Shown: one piece after another, positions 1 through 7,810 of the stretch | Layout: every line of letters begins with the position of its first letter | Position numbering within the stretch: the first letter of the stretch is position 1 | From: Lachnospiraceae bacterium | GTDB taxonomy: Bacteria > Bacillota > Clostridia > Lachnospirales > Lachnospiraceae | Assembly (NCBI GenBank): GCA_009911035.1 | Contig: QXWO01000009.1 | Coordinates: 1 to 64,000, forward strand | Direction: 5' to 3' | Length of the DNA stretch: 64,000 nucleotides | Notes under the pieces: generated by a model | What the model saw: the letters and a program-made list of their open reading frames with translations, nothing else | Told to the model about the DNA's origin: nothing | The model's database searches: none | Made by a program: the position numbers and the translations under genes

Positions 1-44
1 GCAAAATGGTTAAGTTTGGCAATGTCAATGCCTACGTAAATCAT
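1..44 (-). mobile_element. IS110-family transposase, N-terminal fragment (runs off window)
   Basis: The reverse strand from 44 to 1 reads MIYVGIDIAKLNHF, the typical start of IS110-family (IS110/IS116/IS902) DEDD transposases. The aspartate in GIDIAK is the first residue of the RuvC-like catalytic tetrad of that family. Only about 14 codons are inside the window, so intactness cannot be judged. The identification rests on this short motif plus the long non-coding leader upstream (45 to about 250), which fits an IS110 left end. Confidence 0.8.
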
Positions 45-250
45 GAGGTTGTACCGCCCTTTCATAAAGTCTGATACCGTGAAATCCACAGGCGGTTATC
101 ATCGTAGACTTGATTGAAATAAGAACGCAGGAACAGACGCTCCGGCTCATCCAGCAGATAAACAATTCAGATAAAGGCAGCGGCAATACACTCCTGTTGA
201 GTAGTCAAGCTACAGGGCAATAATCAAAAGTCCACAGTATCTGAGTTGTA
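45..250 (-). mobile_element. Putative IS110 left end / bridge-RNA region
   Basis: This non-coding stretch lies directly upstream of the IS110 transposase start. In IS110-group elements the left end between the element tip and the transposase gene encodes a bridge (seek) RNA that pairs with target and donor DNA. The stretch has no convincing ORF on either strand and contains short self-complementary blocks, for example CTGTAG facing CTAC on the minus strand near 193-215. The outer boundary near 250 is a guess because IS110 elements lack terminal inverted repeats. The RNA itself is inferred from family knowledge and not demonstrated. Confidence 0.4.
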
Positions 251-321
251 TTGAACCACGATATTGAAAAGAAAGGAAGTTATGGTGTTTTTGCTTCTAT
301 AAACATCATACAAGGTGCATT

Positions 322-519
322 ATGGAAGAATTAAAATCTATTATGGAGAAGTTTGTTGCGTCTGGCTGGGATTTGATAGCTGCTCCGGCGCAACAATGGT
401 TAGACGGAACAGAGGATAAGGATGCTTTAGTATCAGCAATTAAACAGGCTGATAAAGAATGTGGAAGCTGTGGGTGTGAATTAGACCCATTGTATAAAAG
501 AGCGTTGGCGCTTCTTTAA
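322..519 (+). CDS. Small hypothetical protein (65 aa)
   Basis: This is a short acidic protein with no membrane segment. A CGSCGCE cluster near residues 48-54 has three closely spaced cysteines that could bind metal or form disulfides. An AAGGTG ribosome-binding-like site lies about 5 nt before the ATG. The family is not recognised. The gene sits just beyond the IS110 left end and could be cargo or the neighbour of the insertion site. Codon use looks like real coding sequence, and an intrinsic terminator follows about 90 nt downstream at 610-632. Confidence 0.55.
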   Translation: MEELKSIMEKFVASGWDLIAAPAQQWLDGTEDKDALVSAIKQADKECGSCGCELDPLYKRALALL

Positions 520-609
520 AAGTATCACAATCTCCCATGTGCAGAACTGTGGCAGAACAAAAAACTGAACAACCGCCGCTATATAGAACGGCATACCGGG
601 ACAGGGAAT

Positions 610-632
610 CAGGAAAAGGTTTCCTGTTTTTT
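610..632 (+). terminator. Intrinsic terminator
   Basis: A perfect 7-bp stem, CAGGAAA (610-616) with TTTCCTG (620-626), has a 3-nt loop and is followed by six T residues (627-632). It separates the 65-aa gene from the XRE-ABC operon. Confidence 0.75.
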
Positions 633-640
633 CCGTAATT

Positions 641-682
641 CTACCACTGGTAGGTATTCATTTTATCTGACCTCTGTATAAT
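641..682 (+). promoter_or_regulatory. Palindromic operator and -10 box of the XRE-ABC operon
   Basis: CTACCACTGGTAG at 641-653 is a near-perfect palindrome with one central mismatch. It lies just upstream of the expected -35 position of a consensus TATAAT -10 box at 677-682; no good -35 hexamer is present. The operon's first gene starts at 710 and carries an XRE DNA-binding domain, so the palindrome is a reasonable autoregulatory operator. That link is an inference. Confidence 0.5.
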
Positions 683-709
683 AAAATGCGAAAGAGAGGA
701 GTTTGAAAT

Positions 710-1786
710 ATGGATCAAAAGAAAATCGGCTGCTTTATTGCCGCTCGCAGAAAAGATAATGGTCTGACCCAAAGTCAATTAGCTGAAAAGTTAGGAATTA
801 CAGATAAAGCGGTCTCGAAATGGGAAACGGGAAAATCTATGCCCGATTTGTCCTTGTTTATGCCTCTTTGCGATTTGCTTCAAATTACTTTGAATGAGCT
901 GCTTTTAGGAGAATTTATATCTGATGAGAATTTAAAAGAGAAATCTAATGAAGTGTTGTTTGAGGTGGTCACAAGCTGGCTGGGAAAAGATCAGTGGAAA
1001 AATAAGACACAAAGCCACGTTCCGGCTGTTTTGAAATTAAGCCATGTTGAAAAGATATACGAAACTGACAGCACTTCAACTGTAGCCGTTCATGATGTTA
1101 GCTTTGAAATTGCAAAGGGAAGTTTTGTGGGGATTATGGGTGCATCAGGTTCGGGAAAAACTACATTGCTCAATATGATTGCGACCATAGATAAAGCTAC
1201 CTGCGGACAAATAAAAATTGATGACCAGGATATTTCGGAGTTGTCCGAGAATGATTTGGCATCTTTCCGCCGGGAGCATTTAGGCTTTGTCTTTCAAGAA
1301 TACAATTTATTAGATACTTTGACCGTTTATGAAAATATTGCATTAGCGTTGACTATTAAGCGGATGCCGAAAGATTGTATAAAAAGAAGCATCACTGATT
1401 TAGCAGAAAAATTAGATATTTCGGAGGTCTTAAGTAAGTTCCCTTATGAAATTTCAGGAGGTCAGCGGCAGCGGTGTGCCTGTGTAAGGGCGATTGCAAC
1501 AAACCCGAGTCTTATTCTTGCAGACGAGCCGACTGGCGCCCTGGACAGTTGCTCCGCCAAACAACTATTAGATACCTTTGTTATGCTTTCCCAGAAATAC
1601 AGAGCTACTATTTTAATGGTTACACATGATGCCTTATCTGCCAGCTATTGTGATAAAATTCTGTTCATGCAGGATGGTGAAATTAAAGCCTCACTGGAGC
1701 GGGAACAAGAAAGTAAACGCGGGTTCTTTATCAGGATTTTAGAAACTATGGCAAAAGTAACAGGAGGTATCGATCATGTATATTAA
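710..1786 (+). CDS. XRE-type regulator fused to ABC transporter ATPase
   Basis: This 358-residue protein joins a Cro/CI-type helix-turn-helix (residues about 5-62, with TQSQLAEKLGITDKAVSKWE) to a MacB/BceA-type ABC ATPase starting near residue 105. The ATPase keeps Walker A (GASGSGKT), Q-loop (FQEYN), signature (ISGGQRQR), Walker B (LILADEPTGALD) and the switch histidine (MVTHD), so it should hydrolyse ATP. The family class exports or senses peptide antibiotics together with an FtsX-like permease, and the next gene, overlapping by 11 nt, is that permease. The GAGAGGAG site before the ATG supports the start. A DNA-binding domain on the ATPase suggests that transporter state could feed directly into transcription. 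Confidence 0.88.
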   Translation: MDQKKIGCFIAARRKDNGLTQSQLAEKLGITDKAVSKWETGKSMPDLSLFMPLCDLLQITLNELLLGEFISDENLKEKSNEVLFEVVTSWLGKDQWKNKTQSHVPAVLKLSHVEKIYETDSTSTVAVHDVSFEIAKGSFVGIMGASGSGKTTLLNMIATIDKATCGQIKIDDQDISELSENDLASFRREHLGFVFQEYNLLDTLTVYENIALALTIKRMPKDCIKRSITDLAEKLDISEVLSKFPYEISGGQRQRCACVRAIATNPSLILADEPTGALDSCSAKQLLDTFVMLSQKYRATILMVTHDALSASYCDKILFMQDGEIKASLEREQESKRGFFIRILETMAKVTGGIDHVY

Positions 1787-3101
1787 ACTATCGATCCGCA
1801 ACGCAAGGCGCCTGGCATTTGATTATATCCTATATATTCTTTCAATGGTTATGCTCATTTGCATTAGCTGCTTTTCGAATTATATTGCAAATTTGGGGGA
1901 GCTGCAGGCGGGCTTCCAAACGATGGCTTTACCGCTGCTGACTGCGCTGATTATGGTGGTATTGACGGACCATATCAATACATATATTGTCAGGCAGAGG
2001 GCGAAGGAATTTGCCACTTATATGCTGCTTGGAATGGAAAAAGGCAGGCTCTCATTCGTGTTTTTGTGTGAATTGCTTATAGTGGGAATGTTATGCTTTC
2101 TTTTGGGGGTAATTTTAGGCACAGGGATATTTTTCATATACTGCTGTGTGATATTGCGAGGGGCAGAAAATCCGTCTATGCCCGGAATTATTCTAAAGAG
2201 CGTTTTGCAGACGCTTGTTTATTTTGGCTTTGTAGAAGTTTCGTCAATCCTTTTTCTCAAAGGGAAAATATATAAATTGCAAATTGTGCAGCTAATGCGG
2301 GAAAAGCAACGTAATCAGCCGCTTAGAGAAAATAAAAAGTCATTTTGGAGTTGGGTATTGACTATTAGTTTTTTTAGTTATTTGATATTACTATCCGGTA
2401 TTTCTTTTATGCCAGACAGGAGAGTGGCCGTTTGTATCTCATTTATTTCAATTCCGATATTACTGTGTGTTTTTTCGTTTTATAAATGCCTATATGCTTT
2501 TGCTGCATCGATTCGCTTATCGCAGAAAGACATCTTATATCAAGGCAGCCTGCTATACCAGCTTGCTGAAATGACAACAGGGACAAAGACAGGTGCAAAT
2601 TTAAATACGGTTTTTTGCATCTGTCTGCTCTTTTCAGCGGGTTCCTTTGTATTTGGCTCGTTGCTGATTGACCCGGCTATTCCTATCTTCGAACACGCAG
2701 CACAACAATGGATGGGCTTTTTGCAAATCAGTATTTGCATCATTTTCATGGTGCTCTATTTCTTTATTTTATCCATGCTGCAAATTATTGATCTAAAAAG
2801 GGAGGCAAGAAACATCCGGCTATTGTTTCAAATGGGGAAAAACCAAACGGAACTAAAATTGTTACTCTGCACACAGATGCTTGCAAAATTATTACTGCCG
2901 ACCCTGATGTCATTCATTGTGCTTTTTGCAGCAACACCTTTTGTCAACCACAAACTGAATTCTATATTACCTGTATCTGCGTGCAATTTTACGTTAAAGG
3001 CGGTCAGCGGATTTACGATTTGCTTTTTCAGCCTATATGTATGCTACTTTTATGCGGTATACATAGTGGCCAAAGGATATATCAGGTTCAATACAAAATA
3101 A
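1776..3101 (+). CDS. FtsX/BceB-like ABC permease
   Basis: This 441-residue membrane protein is translationally coupled to the XRE-ABC ATPase: its ATG lies inside the end of that gene, with GGAGGT placed about 8 nt upstream. It shows an N-terminal membrane segment after MYIKLSIRNARR, paired helices around residues 50-130, and a C-terminal helix group. The YIVRQRAKEFATYMLLGMEK stretch is typical of FtsX-like permeases. It is shorter than BceB (about 650 residues) because the large extracellular loop is small. With its partner it probably forms an antimicrobial-peptide exporter or sensor in the cytoplasmic membrane; the substrate is unknown. Confidence 0.8.
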   Translation: MYIKLSIRNARRLAFDYILYILSMVMLICISCFSNYIANLGELQAGFQTMALPLLTALIMVVLTDHINTYIVRQRAKEFATYMLLGMEKGRLSFVFLCELLIVGMLCFLLGVILGTGIFFIYCCVILRGAENPSMPGIILKSVLQTLVYFGFVEVSSILFLKGKIYKLQIVQLMREKQRNQPLRENKKSFWSWVLTISFFSYLILLSGISFMPDRRVAVCISFISIPILLCVFSFYKCLYAFAASIRLSQKDILYQGSLLYQLAEMTTGTKTGANLNTVFCICLLFSAGSFVFGSLLIDPAIPIFEHAAQQWMGFLQISICIIFMVLYFFILSMLQIIDLKREARNIRLLFQMGKNQTELKLLLCTQMLAKLLLPTLMSFIVLFAATPFVNHKLNSILPVSACNFTLKAVSGFTICFFSLYVCYFYAVYIVAKGYIRFNTK

Positions 3102-3239
3102 AGATTTTAAAATATTGCGCAGGAAACGGCAGGCAGCTTGGGTGCGGCCCTTGACAAACAAGAAAGATAAAAATCCATTTTATTTTCAGGGAAATGGGTA
3201 TATAATAATAACAAATCAGTTTAGGGAGATATAAGAAAT

Positions 3240-4007
3240 ATGAGCAGGTTGAACAAAAGTTATTTAAGTATTACCTTTCTGATTATGCTGATTGGCTGGG
3301 GGGTATGTTTACTATGCAGTTTTAACGGAGTTTTGCTGAATGAGAACAAATGGTTGTATGCTCCATACCTGTTAGGTGGATTGTCACCTACGATTGCGTC
3401 CTATTTATCATTAAAGCATAATAACAGAGTTACAGATGTTAAAGACTGGTTAAAAAATATCTTTGATTTCAAACATAGTATATTTTCCTACATTATGGTA
3501 GCAATTATGACGATTCTGTTTATTTTACCCCAATGCTTTATTTCCGGGTACCAAAGTGGAGCGCCGATATTTGCAATTTTTATTATGATACCCATGATGC
3601 TTGTTGGAGGCGGCTTAGAAGAAGCTGGCTGGCGTTATATTTTTCAACAGGAATTAGAGAAAGACTATTCGTTTTCAGCAGCAACTATTATAGTCAGTAT
3701 TGTTTGGTGGCTGTGGCATTTGCCTTTATTTTACATACAAAACGTATCTCAATATGGGAAAAATTATTTTGCATTTGGATTAAGTGTATTGGGATTAAGC
3801 TTTGCCATGGCAGGGATAAGAAAAAGTACAGGCAGTGTATGGCTTTGTGTATTATTTCACTGTACTGTAAATTCATTATCGGGAATTTATATTATCAACG
3901 ATAATGTGTGGGGCCCTATGGCGGCGGCTGCAGTCATGATAATTAGTTCTTATGTTGTTGTAAAAATCAGTGATAAAAACGGAAAGCATTTTTCAAACAC
4001 GCTCTAG
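3240..4007 (+). CDS. CPBP-family intramembrane metalloprotease (CAAX/ABI type)
   Basis: This 255-residue polytopic membrane protein carries the three CPBP signatures: EEAGWR (EExxxR) near residue 125, WWLWHLPLFY (FxxxH-like) near residue 160, and FHCTVNS (HxxxN) near residue 207. These supply the glutamates and histidines of the intramembrane metal site. Bacterial members often serve bacteriocin self-immunity or maturation, which would suit the neighbouring peptide-type ABC operon. AGGGAG precedes the start, and TATAAT lies at 3201-3206. The 3' end carries a copy of the dispersed AGAGCG-type repeat and overlaps the convergent pseudogene by 15 nt. Confidence 0.85.
   Translation: MSRLNKSYLSITFLIMLIGWGVCLLCSFNGVLLNENKWLYAPYLLGGLSPTIASYLSLKHNNRVTDVKDWLKNIFDFKHSIFSYIMVAIMTILFILPQCFISGYQSGAPIFAIFIMIPMMLVGGGLEEAGWRYIFQQELEKDYSFSAATIIVSIVWWLWHLPLFYIQNVSQYGKNYFAFGLSVLGLSFAMAGIRKSTGSVWLCVLFHCTVNSLSGIYIINDNVWGPMAAAAVMIISSYVVVKISDKNGKHFSNTL
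3985..4006 (-). repeat. Dispersed AGAGCG-type repeat, copy 1
   Basis: On the minus strand this reads TA followed by GAGCGTGTTTGAAAAATGCT. It overlaps the stop codon region of the CPBP gene. It differs at one position from the copy at 16562-16584 and is related to those at 8812-8828 and 44163-44186. Confidence 0.7.
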
Positions 4008-4411
4008 TTCAAAAAGTACTGTTTCATAGTCTTTTACAAAATATCTGATATTTGTTCTGCCCTTTGAAATTATAGTGTGCCCTTCAGCTTCTAATTTTAA
4101 TTTCTGATTTTCTATACCACCGGGATATTTGACTTGCCATCCAGCTTTATAGGCATATATCCATCCGGCTTCCAGTCCGACAAGGACAATGCCAAAGGCA
4201 AACGGCGCCCAATTCAGCTTTCTGTACTCTAGAATCAGATTCCCGCCCCGATTCAAAACAAAGTATATAACTGCCGAAAATACAGTGCTTACTGTATAGG
4301 TTACAGTAGAGAAGCAAATGGATTCATCCCGTCCAGTACGGATTTGGCGCATATCTGATATACTACATTTGATAACACGACCAATGCGATTGGCCAAACG
4401 TAGTTAAACAT
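3993..4411 (-). pseudogene. EamA/DMT-family small permease, frameshifted and 3'-replaced
   Basis: From the ATG at 4409-4411 (GGAGGG just upstream) the frame reads MFNYVWPIALVVLSNVVYQ and continues to NPFASL, a typical start of the small EamA-like drug/metabolite transporters, then hits a stop. The next frame continues TVTYTVSTVFSAVIYFVLN and reaches GLEAGWIYAYKAGWQV. A single missing A near 4305-4309 explains the break. After AGWQV the homology stops, and an unrelated hydrophilic tail ending FVKDYETVLFELERV follows, so the 3' half was lost in a rearrangement. The product cannot be functional. Confidence 0.8.
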
Positions 4412-4839
4412 TTTCTGTCCCTCCTAAAATAATATTTGGCCTAACGGTTGGTAGGTGCCCGCCCATGTTTAGAGAACTTTCATTTGTAAAATCCCGCTTG
4501 TTAAAGTTTCCCTTGTATTATATTTTCCCACAGGGCTTTACGAACCCTGATAAGGGAAAAAATGAGGAAAACAAAATCATATAAAATGTTATAACACAAA
4601 ATATATGTGAATTGGTAAAAGGATTGAAATGCTTTCAAAATCAATGAAAAGAGGATAGATATACCCTCTGTTCTGTGCTCCCCTTTCCCTTATGCTCCCA
4701 AATATAGAAATATATTGCAATAAAAATATCTGTACAAGTATTTTAAAAATATTAATAATGATATTCGAATAAATATTAAATATAAGTTGAATATTATTAG
4801 GCTTTATATCTGGACGATTCAAAGATTGAGCGGATTGAT
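4412..4839. other. AT-rich intergenic region with nested inverted repeat
   Basis: No convincing gene is present. A nested hairpin lies at 4507-4559: TTTCCCTT (4507-4514) pairs with AAGGGAAA (4552-4559), and CAGGG (4531-4535) pairs with CCCTG (4545-4549) inside it. The stretch 4560-4830 is very AT-rich. The 77-codon minus-strand ORF in it is low-complexity Ile/Asn and is not believed to be coding. Confidence 0.5.
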
Positions 4840-5364
4840 ATGATAGTCAAGTTATTTTCTTCAATTAGCGATTCAAAGAGCTTTTCAAGAAACACTTTGA
4901 TTGAGGAAGCAATCGACAAATTTTTGGAAGAATCGGCCGATTTTTTGCGGGAAGAACATGATATTCATGTGGATGAATTACTGGAAGAAGCAAGGTCTGA
5001 AAGGTTTGATACGGTAATTTTTGCATCTTCCAAAAGAGGGTTTGAGGAAACCTTTTTAGGAGAAATAGAGGAGGAATGCTGGTATCCGTGCAGGGTCAGT
5101 GAGGCAAGAAAAAAGGGATTGAAGTATATTGCGATATATCGGGGGGCACCTGTTTCAGCAATCACCCATTACGCAAAAATAAAGGAATTCAGATATGACC
5201 AGCAAAAGCAGTGCAGGGTATGTTACTTTGACGGGGCAGCCATCGAGTTACCGAACAAGATAAAACTGGGTAACAGAGATGCATGTTTCTTTGTGGGGAC
5301 AAAATATACTTCCCTTGAAAGTTTGTTAAATGCAACCCAGACAGACGATATAATTTTTGGATAA
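4840..5364 (+). pseudogene. Ribbon-helix-helix-type protein, probably 5'-truncated
   Basis: The ORF from 4840 encodes 174 residues. Its first 35 (FSRNTLIEEAIDKFLEES) resemble the second helix of a CopG/Arc-type ribbon-helix-helix domain, and a conserved-looking region around YIAIYRGAPVSAITHYAKI follows. The open frame extends upstream to a stop at 4798-4800 and encodes LDDSKIERID, which would be the missing first strand and helix, but no start codon or ribosome binding site precedes it. The DNA-binding strand therefore appears lost and the gene is likely a remnant. If the 4840 ATG is used, the product lacks the strand that contacts DNA. The C-terminal function is unknown. Confidence 0.5.
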
Positions 5365-5408
5365 CAGCTTCCTCCTCAAGGAATTACATGGAGCATAAAG
5401 AAAAAGTA

Positions 5409-5417
5409 TGTTACAAT
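5409..5417 (+). promoter_or_regulatory. Extended -10 promoter of the efflux operon
   Basis: TGTTACAAT at 5409-5417 matches the extended -10 pattern TGnTATAAT. No good -35 is present, as is common for extended -10 promoters. It lies about 33 nt before the leader-peptide start. Confidence 0.45.
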
Positions 5418-5449
5418 GGACAGGAAGACAAATAGGAGGAGGAGAGAGT

Positions 5450-5488
5450 ATGCTGTGCATTGCATCAGCTCCATGCAGAGTCTTTTAG
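5450..5488 (+). CDS. Leader peptide MLCIASAPCRVF upstream of MFS efflux gene
   Basis: A 12-codon ORF follows a very strong AGGAGGAGG ribosome binding site (about 5435-5443) with good spacing. It ends in TAG at 5486-5488. Codons 7-9 form the left arm of a perfect 9-bp hairpin (GCTCCATGC at 5468-5476 with GCATGGAGC at 5498-5506). The arrangement of short peptide, overlapping hairpins and downstream efflux gene is that of ribosome-stalling attenuators of macrolide-type resistance genes. The stalling drug cannot be read from the sequence. Confidence 0.6.
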   Translation: MLCIASAPCRVF

Positions 5489-5576
5489 GATAGGCTGGCA
5501 TGGAGCGGGATCACTATCCTGGGACTTTGCAAATTACACCACTGAATTATTGTGAATCGTGAGAAGGAGCAAAGTC
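5468..5576 (+). promoter_or_regulatory. Translational attenuator: competing stem-loops before MFS gene
   Basis: Three helices are visible. Helix A pairs 5468-5476 with 5498-5506 (9 bp). Helix B pairs AGGATAG at 5487-5493 with CTATCCT at 5514-5520 (7 bp) and is mutually exclusive with A. Helix C pairs GACTTTGC at 5523-5530 with GCAAAGTC at 5569-5576 (8 bp), abutting the AAGGAG ribosome binding site at 5564-5569 and ending 1 nt before the ATG at 5578. A ribosome stalled on the leader peptide would open helix A. How B and C then rearrange to free the start is an inference. Confidence 0.55.
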
Positions 5577-5577
5577 T

Positions 5578-6873
5578 ATGAAAAATTATAAAGAAACATT
5601 TAAGGAAATGAAGGCATTTCTACTACTTTGGAGCACCCAGTCTTTATCGGGATTAGGCAGTGCCATGACCAGCTATGCGCTGGTAATATGGTCCTACACT
5701 CAGAAAGGTTCTGCGCTCTTGACGGCTCTTTTGATGGTGTGCTCCTATGCGCCATACGTGGTATTCAGCATTTTTGCAGGGGCCTTGAGTGACAGGTGGA
5801 ATAAAAAGGCGGTTATGCTGGTGTGTGATACCTTGGCGGCATTGACTACAGTGGCCATGCTTGTGCTGATGAGGTGCGGACAGCTCAAAATCTGGCATTT
5901 GTATCTGATTAATATGATAAACGGTCTGATGAACACCGTGCAGCAGCCGGCATCAGAAGTGGCTGTGACACGGCTTCTGCCTAAAAAGTATTATCAGAAG
6001 GTAGGCGGCATGCGCTATCTTGCCAGTTCCCTCAACTCAATTTTGTCTCCGGTTATCGCTACGGCAATTTTGGGGACAGCGGGAATGGACGCTATAGTAA
6101 TTATTGATTTATGTACATTTGGAGCAGCCGCTCTAACGCTGGCCTTTGGAATTAAGATACCCGGCGGGGCAGGACAGACGCAGGAAAAAGAAAATTTGAT
6201 GACTTCCGCAAAGAAGGGTATTGGTTATCTGAAACAGGAAAGAGGGATATTGGATCTGATTTTGTTTCTGGCATCCATTAATCTGGTAGCATCTATTTAT
6301 AATGCGGCCTTTCCTGCCATGATTCTGTCAAGGAACGGAGGGAGCGAAAGGGCGCTGGGAGCGGTCAATGCAGTGATTGGAATAGCCACTTTGACGGGAA
6401 GCATGCTGGCCTCCTTTTTGAAAGAGCCGGAAAGCCGTGTGAGGGTGATCTGTAATAGTCTGCTTTTTTCCATGAGTACAGAAAATTTCCTGTTGGCCTT
6501 TGGAAGGACACCTTTGATCTGGGGGATTGGGGGATTTTTGGGATGGATCGCCATTCCCCTAATGAATACGAACCTGGACGTGATTCTGCGGTTGCGAATC
6601 CCGGAGCAGATGCAGGGAAGAATATATTCCGTGCGCAACTCCCTGCAGTTTTTTACCATACCTGTGGGATACTTTCTGGGAGGATTTCTTGTTGACAGGT
6701 TTTTTGAGCCGGTTATGGCGTTGCAGGAAAAGGAAAGTGTTCTGGTAAAAATGTTCGGTTACGGCAAAGGGTCTGGCGCGGCGCTTTTGTTTTTCGTCAT
6801 TGCTTTTGCGGGGATCGGTGTATGCCTTTATTTCAGAAATGATAAATATATCTGGCAGTTGGAAGAAAAATAA
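5578..6873 (+). CDS. MFS efflux transporter, Mef-like (macrolide-type drug efflux)
   Basis: This 431-residue protein has about 12 membrane segments and the MFS signature between helices 2 and 3 (GALSDRWNKKAVML near residues 68-81). It resembles the Mef/Bcr-type proton-driven drug exporters of Firmicutes. Resistance to macrolides or related drugs is plausible but not proven by sequence alone. The AAGGAG site supports the ATG. The leader peptide and hairpins upstream suggest drug-inducible translation. A strong terminator follows directly, so the gene is a monocistronic unit, and the convergent gene behind it is an AraC regulator. Confidence 0.8.
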   Translation: MKNYKETFKEMKAFLLLWSTQSLSGLGSAMTSYALVIWSYTQKGSALLTALLMVCSYAPYVVFSIFAGALSDRWNKKAVMLVCDTLAALTTVAMLVLMRCGQLKIWHLYLINMINGLMNTVQQPASEVAVTRLLPKKYYQKVGGMRYLASSLNSILSPVIATAILGTAGMDAIVIIDLCTFGAAALTLAFGIKIPGGAGQTQEKENLMTSAKKGIGYLKQERGILDLILFLASINLVASIYNAAFPAMILSRNGGSERALGAVNAVIGIATLTGSMLASFLKEPESRVRVICNSLLFSMSTENFLLAFGRTPLIWGIGGFLGWIAIPLMNTNLDVILRLRIPEQMQGRIYSVRNSLQFFTIPVGYFLGGFLVDRFFEPVMALQEKESVLVKMFGYGKGSGAALLFFVIAFAGIGVCLYFRNDKYIWQLEEK

Positions 6874-6886
6874 TAATAAAGTCTGG

Positions 6887-6916
6887 CCTCCCGGAGTTTT
6901 CCGGGAGGTTTCGTTA
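6887..6916. terminator. Bidirectional intrinsic terminator
   Basis: CCTCCCGGA (6887-6895) and TCCGGGAGG (6900-6908) form a perfect 9-bp stem with a GTTT loop, followed by a T-rich tail. It lies between the convergent MFS gene and AraC gene and can serve both. Confidence 0.85.
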
Positions 6917-6931
6917 CAATAAGCAGCAGAT

Positions 6932-7810
6932 TTATGACTTACGGTACTGGCTTGGGGTGCATCCGTAGTAGCGCAGAAACAGTTTAGAAAAATAGCTTAA
7001 ATGGTTAAAACCGCAGGAAAGGGCAATTTGCGTGATATCCAGTTCCGTATTCTTTAGAAGGCTGCTGCTCACCCGGAGTCTGTAGGCGTTGAGAAAATCA
7101 ATGGGTGACTGCTGCAGGTAACGCCTGAAAATTGCGCAGCACTTGCTTCTGCATACATTGCCGGAGGTGGCGATTTCATCCAGTGTAATTTTATCGGAAT
7201 AGTGCTGGTAAATATAGGAGACCATGGTTTTGGACAGGGCAATATCGGAAGACTCCTGTCCGCTGTCTGTGGGAAAAAGGGACTGACAGTAACCATAGAT
7301 CCTGCGCCAGAGCGCGTGCAGCGCCCCGATGACTTCCAGCTCATAGCCGGACACCGCGCTTTCCTTCAAATGGGCGATATGGGTTAGAAAACCTGTAACA
7401 TCCCGTTTTTTTTGTGTGTTGGATTCCCAGAGCAGATATTCAGGGGTACGGCTTTCAATCACAGGAAGGACATAATCCTGGTAAAGGAGACGGCTGGCGG
7501 AAAGCAGGGATGGGTGAAATAAAATACAGAGGAATTCACACTCCTGTTTTTGGACAGAAGAACCATAGTGCATCTGTCTTGCGTTTACCATAATACAGTC
7601 TTTTTCGTTCAGAAGAACTTTCTTTCCGTTTATTTCGTAGTACATTTTTCCGCTTAAAATATAGATAAATTCAATTTCATCATGCCAATGGCACAAGGCC
7701 CGCATGTCCGGGTAGGTGGACAGGTACCTTGTCTGAATGTAAAGAGGGATTTTCGGGTTGTCATAGGGAATGACTTCCGAAGCATCCTGCATAATATTTA
7801 CATCAATCAT
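6932..7810 (-). CDS. AraC-family transcriptional regulator with cupin domain
   Basis: This 292-residue protein has an N-terminal cupin-like sensor (around WHDEIEFIYILSGKMYYEINGKK, residues 41-65) and a C-terminal double helix-turn-helix (residues about 190-292, with TLDEIATSGNVCRSKCCAIF and ITQIALSCGFNHLSYFSKLF). The sensor half typically binds a sugar or other small ligand. The GGAAGGAG site before the ATG supports the start. It is divergent from the acetyltransferase at 8037 with about 226 bp between them and is the natural candidate to control it. Confidence 0.88.
   Translation of the reverse strand: MIDVNIMQDASEVIPYDNPKIPLYIQTRYLSTYPDMRALCHWHDEIEFIYILSGKMYYEINGKKVLLNEKDCIMVNARQMHYGSSVQKQECEFLCILFHPSLLSASRLLYQDYVLPVIESRTPEYLLWESNTQKKRDVTGFLTHIAHLKESAVSGYELEVIGALHALWRRIYGYCQSLFPTDSGQESSDIALSKTMVSYIYQHYSDKITLDEIATSGNVCRSKCCAIFRRYLQQSPIDFLNAYRLRVSSSLLKNTELDITQIALSCGFNHLSYFSKLFLRYYGCTPSQYRKS

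Noticed and set aside
4589-4822. Minus-strand ORF of 77 codons
   Set aside because: Low-complexity Ile/Asn/Phe sequence in a very AT-rich stretch, without a good start signal.
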